Below are positions 25,866 through 33,842 of a DNA stretch of 35,436 bases, in pieces; position 1 is the stretch's first letter, and each line of letters starts with the position of its first letter. Under the pieces are notes generated by a model that had not been told where the DNA came from, searched no databases, and worked only from the letters and a program-made list of their open reading frames with translations. This DNA is from Chloroflexota bacterium (GTDB lineage: Bacteria; Chloroflexota; Dehalococcoidia; Lucifugimonadales; UBA3495), in contig JAPPLU010000068.1 in assembly GCA_028874075.1 (NCBI GenBank), positions 1 through 35,436 of the forward strand. Reading direction: 5' to 3'. A program made the position numbers and the translations under genes.

Positions 25866-26243
25866 GAACAGATAGGCACAAGACTACCCAGACCTTTTGC
25901 CCTGAACCCAGAACAACAAAGCCCGCCATGCCTCTAGAGGGACGATTTAACAATAGGGTAAGTAGAGTTGGGAGTGAACCCTCTATCTCGGTATTCCTCG
26001 GGGCCCGATGTAAGTAAAGCGATTACGCAATTGGTGGTAACGGTGTCCCATACGCATAGCTCTGCCCGACTACGTAGCGGGGTTGGTGTGGTATGGGGCC
26101 AGATTACCCGCTGATCGTTGGCGGACAAGCTGCCTGACCGTTTCGCAAACTACCGCTTACATAATTTGGGACAGTTAGGATTTAATCTTACACCCAGCAA
26201 ATATTGTGATTAAATGTCTCCAAGAGAGGGACGGGAATCTCAG

Positions 26244-26560
26244 ATGACAGCGCAACAGGAGAAAGTATAGAAGCCCAGGGTGGGTCTGCCGGAACTGGCC
26301 GGACAGTTGGGCAATGTGTCCCAGGTCTGCCAGGTCATGGGTTACAGCCGGGACACCTCCTACCGGTACAAGTAACTTTACGAGCAGTGTGACTGGCCGC
26401 GCTATACGAGATATCCCGCAAGAAGCCGCTGCTCGAGAACCGGGTACCGGAAGCCGTGGAGCAGGCCACGGTGCGCATCGCAGTGGAGTTCCCAGCCTGC
26501 GGACAACTGCGAGCGGCCAACGAACTGCGCAAGGAGGGGAACATCATCTCCCCCATTATA
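26244..26560 (+). mobile_element. IS481/IS3-like transposase N-terminal remnant
   Basis: Reading from ATG 26244 gives the start of a helix-turn-helix transposase: MTAQQEKV, then KPRVGLPELAGQLGNVSQVC and VMGYSRDTSYRYK. It continues in another frame as [20 protein letters not shown] and ends at [17 protein letters not shown]. It is broken by a TAG (26268-26270), a TAA after YRYK and a frameshift, and lacks the whole catalytic DDE part. It is an old fragment with no identifiable terminal repeats. The preceding 25866-26243 shows no gene. Confidence 0.75.
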
Positions 26561-26769
26561 GACAGGGGCAGGGACCCACCACGGTGGGGTGAAGTAAGAG
26601 TGAAAATCCCCAAGTGTCTCGCAAATCTGTTCGAAAGCCGCCGCGTCCACTTCCTTCACCCATCTGCACTTGGCTTCCCCGACTATCTGTTTATCCTGCC
26701 ACGCCAATCGACATAGTAATACTAAAGCGGGAAACGCTGGAAACAACCTGACAAAGCAATCCAATAGCC

Positions 26770-26785
26770 GGCCCCGGCCGGGGCC
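26770..26785. repeat. Perfect 16-bp GC palindrome
   Basis: GGCCCCGGCCGGGGCC is self-complementary over all 16 bases, in the gap between the transposase remnant and the GMC gene. Confidence 0.7.
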
Positions 26786-26821
26786 CTGGGCAATACTTAC
26801 GCCGTCCCCGCCCCCAAATTG

Positions 26822-26838
26822 TTCACAAGAGTTGTGAA
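26822..26838. terminator. 7-bp inverted repeat downstream of the GMC gene
   Basis: TTCACAA and TTGTGAA flank GAG. It lies about 170 nt past the end of the leftward GMC gene. Without a T-run on the exit side it is at best a weak terminator. Confidence 0.3.
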
Positions 26839-26889
26839 AAACTTCAAGAGGGTGAGCGACAATAGGAATTTCACACCCATCCCAACCTT

Positions 26890-26906
26890 CTCCCATCAAG
26901 TGGGAG
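26890..26906 (-). terminator. REP-like stem-loop after the GMC gene
   Basis: The arms CTCCCA and TGGGAG surround TCAAG, embedded in ACCCATCCCAACCTT. This wording resembles short intergenic repeats that recur in many bacterial genomes (typically CCCTCACCC...CTCCCATCAAGGGAGAGGG). It may act as a transcription end signal for the GMC gene 100 nt upstream. Confidence 0.4.
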
Positions 26907-26953
26907 GGGGCTTAGTGCGCTGGCGCCGGAGTCCACTGCTGCAGCAATGCGCT

Positions 26954-26968
26954 TTTGTCACACACCCT
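26954..26968 (+). repeat. 15-bp inverted repeat, left copy
   Basis: TTTGTCACACACCCT. Its exact reverse complement lies at 28927-28941. The pair brackets the GMC oxidoreductase gene, 36 nt past its stop on this side. It could be a terminal repeat of a lost mobile element. Confidence 0.55.
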
Positions 26969-27004
26969 CTTAAACCAAGGATTCCAGATAGCGGCAAGAT
27001 GGGG

Positions 27005-28579
27005 TTAAGCCGAGGCAATCCATTCGACGGCACGTTCCCCGATCATGATAACCGTGGCGTGGCTGCCACCGGACCTGGTAACCCGCGGCATCACCGACGC
27101 ATCGACTACCGATAGCCCCTGTACACCCTTGACGCTGCAGTATTGATCAACCACTGCCATAGGGTCTGAATCCGGGCCCATCTTGCATGTGCCGGACACA
27201 TGCCTGGCTGTTCCGACGGTTTGGCGTATGTAGATGTCCAAAGCATCGTCGTCGGCCACAATGTCATCCGTTGGGTGGAGCCGGTAGTCGGCCACGTCTC
27301 GATACGCATCGGTTTCAAGGAATCCGATGGCCATTCGAATGCCTTCCCTCACCCGGCGAATGTCGTTTGGGTGCTGAAGATAGCGGTAGTTGAACTCTGG
27401 CTGCACTGAGGGATCGGCGGACGCAAGCCTGACGTATCCTGAGCCGTCGGGAAGCCCGAGGGTGCACGAGATTCGCGCCACCCGGTCCGGGGGAACATCG
27501 TCGTTGAGGAACTTGGTCCGCAAACCCGGAACGCGCTCCGGCCGGTCGTCAACCATCGGGGTGGTCCTCAACAACATATCGTTGACTTCGCTGGACCCGT
27601 GGGAGGTGTAGTGCAAACAAAAGCGTGCCGCGTCGGCATCAGCAGTCAGGGTCATTCCGTCTTTGACTTTATAGGTAATCTGCGCGCTCAGGTGGTTGAA
27701 CAGGTTCTGTCCCACTCCGGGAAGCTCATGAACGAGAGGTATGCCAAATTGTTCAAGTTGGTCTTTGGGGCCTATTCCCGATAGCATCAGCAGGTGGGGC
27801 GACTTGATAGCCCCGGCGCTCAACACAACCCGCTCCGCTTCAACGTTGAAAATCTCGCCTCCGCTTTCCACTTCGACACCGACGGCCTTCCGGTCCTTGA
27901 ACAATACCTTCCTGACGAAAACCCCTCCCCTCACCGTCAAATTAAGATGGTGGCGCATGGGGTTGAGGTGAGTGATAGCGGCGCTCATCCTCCAGCCGTC
28001 CAGGTTGTTCGAGGGCCACACGCCAATGCCCGAGGGGTTCGGGCCATTGGTATCCTCCACTGTCCCGTAGCCCGCCTCCTGACAGGCTGCGTGGAAGGCC
28101 TTTTGAATGTCTGCCCACGGCCCGGATTGGCGACGCCTTACCGGCATCGGTCCCTCGGTTCCATGAAAGTCATCCCGAATGTCGAGATCGTGCTCAGATT
28201 TCCTGAAGTAAGGGAGCACCTTGTCATAAGACCATTCATTGTTGCCCATGGCGGACCAGGAGTCGAAATCCTCAGGCAGCCCCCTTTGCATTGCCTGCCC
28301 GTTGATGGACGACCCGCCTCCGATCACCTTGCCCTGCGCCACGTGGATCTCCCCCTGTTCCTCGGTGATCGTTCCCCGCAGGGCCCAGTTATGCTCTGAG
28401 TCCGGAGATTCCGCGAAACTTGTGTGGCCGAACTTTATCTCGTCGGGAAGATTGGCTGGATCGGGGTAATCCGGCCCGGCTTCCAGCAACAGAACGGAGG
28501 TATTCGGGTTTTCGGCCAATCTGCTGGCCAGCACCGATCCAGCCGCTCCCCCACCGACAATAACAACGTCATATTTCAT
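27005..28579 (-). CDS. GMC-family FAD-dependent oxidoreductase (choline/alcohol dehydrogenase-like)
   Basis: 524 residues, the normal family length, from ATG 28579 with GGAGGG just upstream. It oxidises an alcohol to an aldehyde or acid using FAD. The FAD-binding motif is VVIVGGGAAGSVLASRLAE at residues 5-23. Signature 1 is GKVIGGGSSINGQAMQRG and signature 2 is GAIKSPHLLMLSGIG. The active-site pair is His460 (ARHVSGTCKMG) and His507 (SGGSHATVIMIGE); many choline-type enzymes have Asn at the second place, whereas His-His is found in glucose-oxidase-like members. The substrate is not evident. The gene stands alone between two transposase remnants and inside a 15-bp inverted repeat, so it may have been brought in by transfer. 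No partner betaine-aldehyde dehydrogenase is nearby. Confidence 0.93.
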   Translation of the reverse strand: MKYDVVIVGGGAAGSVLASRLAENPNTSVLLLEAGPDYPDPANLPDEIKFGHTSFAESPDSEHNWALRGTITEEQGEIHVAQGKVIGGGSSINGQAMQRGLPEDFDSWSAMGNNEWSYDKVLPYFRKSEHDLDIRDDFHGTEGPMPVRRRQSGPWADIQKAFHAACQEAGYGTVEDTNGPNPSGIGVWPSNNLDGWRMSAAITHLNPMRHHLNLTVRGGVFVRKVLFKDRKAVGVEVESGGEIFNVEAERVVLSAGAIKSPHLLMLSGIGPKDQLEQFGIPLVHELPGVGQNLFNHLSAQITYKVKDGMTLTADADAARFCLHYTSHGSSEVNDMLLRTTPMVDDRPERVPGLRTKFLNDDVPPDRVARISCTLGLPDGSGYVRLASADPSVQPEFNYRYLQHPNDIRRVREGIRMAIGFLETDAYRDVADYRLHPTDDIVADDDALDIYIRQTVGTARHVSGTCKMGPDSDPMAVVDQYCSVKGVQGLSVVDASVMPRVTRSGGSHATVIMIGERAVEWIASA

Positions 28580-28926
28580 GGACCCTCCATAAATGCTTCA
28601 ACTTCTAACACAGAATTTCCCAGCTTCAACTGCTTCCGCTGAGGATAGGGCGTTCTGGGATTTCTCCGATTATAAACCGGCACTCTCCATATCGGCCAAC
28701 CAGCAGGTTCCGAATCGGGTAGTTGGAGCTTATTGCCGGTCTTTGGCGCTTGTCAATCCGCTTTCGCTCCCGTGTCCTTGGCGTCGGAATAAAGTACCCA
28801 GCTTCAGGCCATGGTCGGAAAACCGACGCAGAATCCCTCTAACACCAGACGAGAGCGACATCGCCCAATTTCCGGCAGTCCCTTCGACCCACACACTGGC
28901 CATCAACACCATAAATCGGGCCTGAC

Positions 28927-28941
28927 AGGGTGTGTGACAAA
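28927..28941 (-). repeat. 15-bp inverted repeat, right copy
   Basis: AGGGTGTGTGACAAA, the exact reverse complement of 26954-26968, placed 347 nt upstream of the GMC start and about 150 nt before the IS701-like remnant. The rest of 28580-29089 shows no gene. Confidence 0.55.
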
Positions 28942-29089
28942 TGGATTCAAGCGGATTGCAGCCGTTTGAGTGACAGGTGGACGATGGCGATTTAGGCCCA
29001 TGCTTCGCTGCTCATGGTGCGTCCCTTCCAGTACTACAGTCGCAGATACTTCCGGTTAAAAATGGTTTACTTTGGGTAGTGAAAGAGGT

Positions 29090-29690
29090 GAGGAGTTGGC
29101 TGAGGAGAGGGTTGAATAGTTGGTGGGGATCCGGTGCGCCAAGGGAATTGAGGAAGTGCACCGGCGCATTGGCGGGCGATTCCACCGTTCAGAACCCCAC
29201 TGGCGAGCGCTGGCCTATTTGAAAGGGCTGATCAGTCCAGTGGAACGCAAGAACGGGCGGCAGTTGGCGGAACAGCCCTTCGGCTTGGCTCAGGAGTTGA
29301 TGCCACGCCCGACGGAGTGCAGCGGCCGCTGTACAACTACGTGTGGGACGCGGATGGTTTGCTGGTGATGGACGAGACGGGATTCCTGAAGAAGGGAACC
29401 AAGTCGGTGGGGGTGCAGCGTCAGTACAGTGGGACGGCGGGTCGAATGGGGAACTACCAGGTAGGAGTATTCCTGAGCTACGCTACGGGCCAGGGGAGGG
29501 TCCTTTTGGATCGGGAGTAGTACCTGCCCCAGGTGTGGTCGGAGGATGGTGAGCGGCGCCGGTAAGCGGGAGTTCCGGAGGGGGTAAGGTTCCAGACCAA
29601 GCCGCAACTGGCCCAGAACTGGAGACGACGCCACCAGGCTAGGGCCCGCCGTTGTCACTACCAACGCCGACTCCGACATCTAAACCATTA
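29090..29690 (+). mobile_element. IS701-family transposase remnant with an internal deletion
   Basis: Fragments read as an IS701-type transposase: [40 protein letters not shown], then [20 protein letters not shown] with a catalytic Asp, [20 protein letters not shown] and [20 protein letters not shown]. Frames change between about 29280 and 29320, and residues between WDAD and LLVMDE that the family normally has appear deleted. Stops interrupt at 29518-29520 (TAG) and again near 29563. The C-terminal part of the catalytic domain is absent, while a basic end (RRRHQARARRCHYQRR) is still recognisable near 29620-29670. It is inactive. Confidence 0.8.
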
Positions 29691-29892
29691 TATGCATCTG
29701 AGCCCTAGCTGGCGATACATCCTCTTCTCTTGTCCTTCGCCAAGAAAACTTACTGTTTCAGCAAGCAGCCAAACCCGCAACTGACACTCGCGTCCGGCTT
29801 TCCGAATTCAGATGACTTTCTCCCTGACAAAATTCTGCGACATTTCACCCTTATCGTGAGTCTTGTCAAAGGTATTTCACGAGAGGAGTGGA

Positions 29893-31419
29893 ATGATGAT
29901 TCGCAGAAAATTGAGCAAAAAGAATCTGCTGGTTGGGCCGGTCCTGGCGGCCCTGGTAGGCGCGGGTGTAATCCTCGGCTGCAGCAACGACACAGGCATC
30001 ATGGACGGCCGGGATTCCGGCGGCGCCGTGGCAACCCAGGAGATTTCCGAACAAGGAGGCGGCGAGCACGGCCCCGGTGGTGAAGGTGCCGTTAGCGAAG
30101 TCGGCGGCGCACCGGCCAGCGAGGAGGGCAGCGGCGCCAATCTAGCCCCTGATGAGACCTTCGACGCGGTTCGGGGAGGCGCCCGGCTCACCCTGAATTA
30201 CGACGCGGCCAACAATGCCTTCAACGGCGCCGCAGAGAACACCACCGGCAGCGTCCTGACCAATGTCAGGATCGAAGTGCACCTCTCCAACGGCACTGAG
30301 CTTGGCCCGACCACCCCCGTAGACCTGGCCCCAGGTCAGGCGATGAATGTGAACCTGCCCTCGACGGTAGCGTCCTTCACCGGCTGGATCGCCCACGTGG
30401 AGGTGGGCAGCGGAGCCGAGGGAGGCCAGGCCGGTGGTGAGAGTGGCGGAGCCGAGAGCGGGCCGGACGGACCCGAGGGGCCCGAAAGCGGCGGAGCCGG
30501 CAACGAGGCTGCCATGGAAGCGGCCATGTCCAGTCCGATCATTCCCCTGGATCAGAAATGGAACGGCGTTCTCGGCGGACTGGCCATTTCAGCCAGCTTC
30601 GATGCAGCAACACAGTCCGCAAACGCGACCGTGGAAAACACTACTTCCCAGACGCTGTGCTACGTGCAGGCTGAGCCTCATCTGAAGTCGGGAACGCAGA
30701 CGGTAGGGGAACTGGGCCCGGACGTGCTGGGTAACCTGAGCCCTGGCCAGCAGGTCCTGTCCAGCGTATCGGTGGCAAGTGAACCCGCCCTTGCCGGAGT
30801 TGCCTTCGATGGGTACGTTGTCCACATGGAAGTGTTCGACTGCGCCGGCCCCGGACCACAGCCGCACAGTGGGGGACAAGGCAGCGAAGGTGGCGGCAGC
30901 GAGGGCGCCGGGGGTGAAGGGCACGGTCCCGGAGGTGAAGTCTCCGGGAGCGAAGGCACTGGCGGTGAGTCGGGAAGTGAGAACAGTGGTCCCGGCAGTG
31001 AAGAGGGCACCGGCGCCACCCTGGCCCCGGACGAAACGTTTGACGCTGTCCGGAGCGGCGCCCGACTCATCCTGAACTACGACCCAAACAGCAATGCCTT
31101 CACCGGCTCCGTGGAGAATACGACTGGCAACGTCCTGAACCGGGTCAGAATAGAGGTGCATCTCTCCAACGGTACGGAGCTTGGGCCGACTACTCCGGTA
31201 GATATGGCTCCGGGCCAGGCAATGGCCGTCAACCTGCCATCAACGGCGGCGCCTTTCACCGGCTGGATTGCTCACGCTGAGGTGGGCGGTGGCGGAGAAG
31301 GCAGCCAGCCCGGCGGGGAGCATGGCACGAGCAGCGGAGGAGGGTCTGGCGGAGAGCACGGAGGAGGAGAAGGTGGGGGCGAACACGGTGGCCGCGGCGA
31401 GGGGAGCGGCGGCAGGTAA
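29893..31419 (+). CDS. Lipoprotein with three related beta domains joined by Gly/Glu/Ser/His-rich linkers
   Basis: 508 residues. ATG 29893 or 29896 follows GAGAGGAG (29881-29888). A lipoprotein signal ends ALVGAGVILGC, with Cys30 as the lipid-bearing first mature residue. Domain 1 (about 84-173) and domain 3 (about 377-466) are close copies: both contain LAPDETFDAVR, VRIEVHLSNGTELGPTTPVD, APGQAM and FTGWIAH. Domain 2 (about 217-317) is a diverged version (WNGVLGGLAISASFD, VENTTSQTLCYVQ, LSPGQQVLSS, VVHMEVFDC). The linkers and the last 40 residues are almost entirely Gly, Glu, Ser and His (GGEHGGGEGGGEHGG). It is exported and anchored on the outer face. The domain looks like the FxLYD/beta-sandwich class, but I do not recognise a named family. 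A response regulator and kinase follow directly, so it may be their target or their sensor partner. Confidence 0.85.
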   Translation: MMIRRKLSKKNLLVGPVLAALVGAGVILGCSNDTGIMDGRDSGGAVATQEISEQGGGEHGPGGEGAVSEVGGAPASEEGSGANLAPDETFDAVRGGARLTLNYDAANNAFNGAAENTTGSVLTNVRIEVHLSNGTELGPTTPVDLAPGQAMNVNLPSTVASFTGWIAHVEVGSGAEGGQAGGESGGAESGPDGPEGPESGGAGNEAAMEAAMSSPIIPLDQKWNGVLGGLAISASFDAATQSANATVENTTSQTLCYVQAEPHLKSGTQTVGELGPDVLGNLSPGQQVLSSVSVASEPALAGVAFDGYVVHMEVFDCAGPGPQPHSGGQGSEGGGSEGAGGEGHGPGGEVSGSEGTGGESGSENSGPGSEEGTGATLAPDETFDAVRSGARLILNYDPNSNAFTGSVENTTGNVLNRVRIEVHLSNGTELGPTTPVDMAPGQAMAVNLPSTAAPFTGWIAHAEVGGGGEGSQPGGEHGTSSGGGSGGEHGGGEGGGEHGGRGEGSGGR

Positions 31420-31442
31420 GAAGCCACCGGAAGCCCGCCAGG

Positions 31443-31472
31443 GGGATATAGGGACATCCCAGGCAGTATAAT
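31443..31472 (+). promoter_or_regulatory. Probable promoter of the response regulator-kinase pair, with overlapping operator-like repeat
   Basis: A perfect TATAAT lies at 31467-31472. The -35 position has no TTGACA but holds a short inverted repeat, GGGAT (31443-31447) and ATCCC (31456-31460), as expected for an activator-dependent promoter. Transcription would start near 31479, after the lipoprotein stop. Confidence 0.5.
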
Positions 31473-31497
31473 CTGAATTGTTGAAGAAACAAACAAA

Positions 31498-31527
31498 GGA
31501 CGTGGCGCCAGGTTGGGCGCCGCGTCC
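31498..31527 (+). promoter_or_regulatory. Strong 12-bp hairpin in the leader of the response-regulator gene
   Basis: The arms GGACGTGGCGCC (31498-31509) and GGCGCCGCGTCC (31516-31527) pair fully if one G-U is allowed, around the loop AGGTTG. No T-tract follows. It ends 22 nt before the ATG at 31550 and could limit read-through from the lipoprotein gene, protect mRNA ends, or modulate translation. Confidence 0.55.
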
Positions 31528-31549
31528 TCCGCGATTCCCGGGGAATGCG

Positions 31550-32227
31550 ATGAGCGGCACGATATTGATAATAGAAGACGACACGAGGATCGCCAATTGG
31601 GTCAAGGTGTATTTCGAGCGGGTGGGGTATTTTGCCGAGGTTGCTCACGATGGCGAGGGCGGACTGGCGCTGGCCCGCGAACTGGCCCCTGACCTGATTA
31701 TCCTTGATCTGACATTGCCCCGCCTCGACGGGGTTGAGTTGTGCCGCATCCTCCGTCGGGAGTCGGAAGTCCCCATCATCATGCTGACGGCCAGGGAGGC
31801 CCACGCGGACCGGATTATGGGACTGGACAGCGGGGCCGACGATTACATCGTCAAGCCCTTCGATCCCGCGGAGGTAATCGCACGGGCCGGGGCGGTGCTT
31901 CGGCGGGTCAAGGGCAAGGTCCAGCAAGTCTTAACCCGGGACAACATTACGCTGGACGAGACAACTCAGAGCGTGATGGTCGACGGCGACCCTGTTGTCC
32001 TGAGCCAGGCGCAGGTTGCCCTGCTTTCCACGCTTATGCGCCATCCCAACCAGGTGCTGACCCGGGATCAGCTGATCTCCCTGTCTTTCAGCGATGAGTT
32101 TGATGGGCTGGACCGCGCCGTTGACAGCCAAATTGCGCGCCTGCGCCGACAGATCAACCGGGACGGCCGCCAGCCGATTCAAACAGTCTACGGAGCCGGC
32201 TATCGTTTTGTGGTGAAGGAGGACTAA
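31550..32227 (+). CDS. OmpR/PhoB-type response regulator
   Basis: 225 residues. The frame is open from 31478, but ATG 31550 gives the canonical receiver start MSGTILIIEDDTRIANWVKV. The receiver (1-118) has the acidic cluster Glu9/Asp10/Asp11, phospho-acceptor Asp53 (LIILDLTLPRLDG), Thr80 and Lys102 (DYIVKPFDP), so it is fully functional in appearance. The winged helix (about 130-222) ends with SQIARLRRQINRDG and TVYGAGYRFVVKED. The stop and the kinase start share one base (TAATG), so the two are translationally coupled. Likely targets are the adjacent lipoprotein gene and its own promoter, which is inference from position. Confidence 0.93.
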   Translation: MSGTILIIEDDTRIANWVKVYFERVGYFAEVAHDGEGGLALARELAPDLIILDLTLPRLDGVELCRILRRESEVPIIMLTAREAHADRIMGLDSGADDYIVKPFDPAEVIARAGAVLRRVKGKVQQVLTRDNITLDETTQSVMVDGDPVVLSQAQVALLSTLMRHPNQVLTRDQLISLSFSDEFDGLDRAVDSQIARLRRQINRDGRQPIQTVYGAGYRFVVKED

Positions 32228-33633
32228 TGTCCCTGCGCTGGCGAATAATGGGCACCACCGTCGTTGTGGTCCTTCTCACCGTCGTGACCAGCATCGGTGT
32301 TGGCTTTTACGCTACCCAGGCCCGCCTGGGAGTGTTCGTGGATCGGATAGGGCAGGATGAGGCGGCGCAGTTGGCCCGGAACCTGAGTCGGGAGTACACC
32401 GAATCCGGCGGCTGGGCAACGGTGGACCGGCCCCTGTCCCGAGCAGGATATATCTATCCCGGGGCCCGGGAGAGGGTTCGCTCCAAGGAAAACGAGGGGG
32501 AGCACCTGGAGGGCTTCCACCGGGACCCGGTGCGTGTGGTCATAGTTGACGAAGACGGCCGTGTCGTACAGGACAACTTCTTCGAACTGCCGCCTGGAAC
32601 AGCCGCCCCTACCCTGAGCGGTCACAGCGAGAGGGTCTTCGACCTGGCCAACAACCAGCCCGTGGCCCAGGTCTTTGTGGATGTGAACCGTGAGCGCCTG
32701 GCAACGGAATCGCGCGGATTCCTCAGTGCGCTTTTGTACACCACTCTGGCCGGGGGCGCGATGACGGCCTGTGTCACCATCCTGTTGGCCATCTGGCTGT
32801 CCAGGCGAATCACCGCGCCGGTGACCGCGTTGACCGAGGCTACCCAGGCCATAGCACAGGGGACCGCCACGCGACTGCCCGTCATGTCTTCGGACGAGTT
32901 GGGACGGATGAGCGCGGCCTTCAATGAAATGACCGTCGCCCTGGAGACACAGCGGGAACTCCGCAGAAGGCTGATTAACGACGTCACCCACGAACTGAAC
33001 ACGCCCCTCAGCGTCATACAGTTGGAGTCAGCAGGGGTGCGCGACGGCCTCCAGTCTCCCGAGGACGCCTCAGCCAACATCATCCAGGAGGTAGAGCGGT
33101 TGCGGGGCCTGGTGACCGATCTCAACTGGCTGGCAGAGACCGACCACGGCGAACTGCGACTAACCCGAGAGTCCAACGCAGTCTATGAACTACTTGAGGA
33201 GGAGCTGAGACGCTGGCAGCCGCAGGCCCGGGCCCGTCAGGTCGAACTCTCTTTGCAGGAAGTCGGCAACCTACCGGAGTTGGCCCTGGACCGGATGCGG
33301 ATGAGCCAGGCGCTGGGAAACTTGATCGGAAACGCCCTGAATTGCACCGAGGTCGGAGGAAGCATCCAACTCAAGGCGGTATTGGAAGGCGAGGGGACCC
33401 TGGCCATCTCAATCGCTGACAACGGCATCGGCATCGACGCCGCCGACCTGCCCCACGTCTTCGACCGCTTTTATCGCACCGACCGGTCCCGTAGCATGGG
33501 AATAGGCGGCACCGGTCTGGGTCTGCCCGTCACGCGGGCCATCGTCGAAGCGCATGGTGGCACGGTCAGAGTTGAGAGCGATGGGCCAGGACAGGGCGCC
33601 ACCGTGACCATTTGGTTACCCGTGATCCAGTGA
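32227..33633 (+). CDS. Membrane sensor histidine kinase (HAMP - HisKA - HATPase)
   Basis: 468 residues, cognate of the upstream regulator. Membrane segment 1 is at about 8-30 (MGTTVVVVLLTVVTSIGVGF) and segment 2 at about 168-192. The 135-residue loop between them is the extracytoplasmic sensor. HAMP follows (about 193-245: RRITAPVTALTEATQAIAQG). The H-box is NDVTHELNTPLSVIQ with phospho-His255. The N-box is LGNLIGNALNCTEVGG, the G1 box DNGIGIDAADLPHVFDRFYR, and the G2 box GGTGLGLPVTRAIVEAHGG. The sensor loop is acidic and has no Cys, hence no obvious metal-cysteine site. It may sense the envelope or the state of the lipoprotein. All catalytic motifs are intact, unlike the hybrid kinase at 5190-6918. 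Confidence 0.93.
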   Translation: MSLRWRIMGTTVVVVLLTVVTSIGVGFYATQARLGVFVDRIGQDEAAQLARNLSREYTESGGWATVDRPLSRAGYIYPGARERVRSKENEGEHLEGFHRDPVRVVIVDEDGRVVQDNFFELPPGTAAPTLSGHSERVFDLANNQPVAQVFVDVNRERLATESRGFLSALLYTTLAGGAMTACVTILLAIWLSRRITAPVTALTEATQAIAQGTATRLPVMSSDELGRMSAAFNEMTVALETQRELRRRLINDVTHELNTPLSVIQLESAGVRDGLQSPEDASANIIQEVERLRGLVTDLNWLAETDHGELRLTRESNAVYELLEEELRRWQPQARARQVELSLQEVGNLPELALDRMRMSQALGNLIGNALNCTEVGGSIQLKAVLEGEGTLAISIADNGIGIDAADLPHVFDRFYRTDRSRSMGIGGTGLGLPVTRAIVEAHGGTVRVESDGPGQGATVTIWLPVIQ

Positions 33634-33842
33634 ACCCAGTCCGAGCATTGTTCTGACCCCGTCTTATGCGCCCAGCGCTGCACTGGCTGCGGGAGTCTGA
33701 GCTGGGGATTGGGCAGATTCCCGCAGGCAACGCACTGCCTCTCATGAGGTGCTTTCCCGCCAATGGCCTAGGCCTTGCGTTGAGAGGATTGGCTTGTGGT
33801 TTAGATTAATACCATTCAGTTGCTGGAATGCCAACGGTATCG

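Noticed and set aside
26402..26899. Minus-strand frame with a stretch reading [20 protein letters not shown]
   Set aside because: The phrase is faintly like nuclease/ATPase C-terminal domains, but the surroundings do not read as protein and it overlaps the transposase remnant. At most a gene fragment.
31478..31549. Upstream extension of the response regulator start
   Set aside because: The frame is open from 31478, but this stretch encodes the leader hairpin and a non-family N-terminus; ATG 31550 fits the receiver start exactly.
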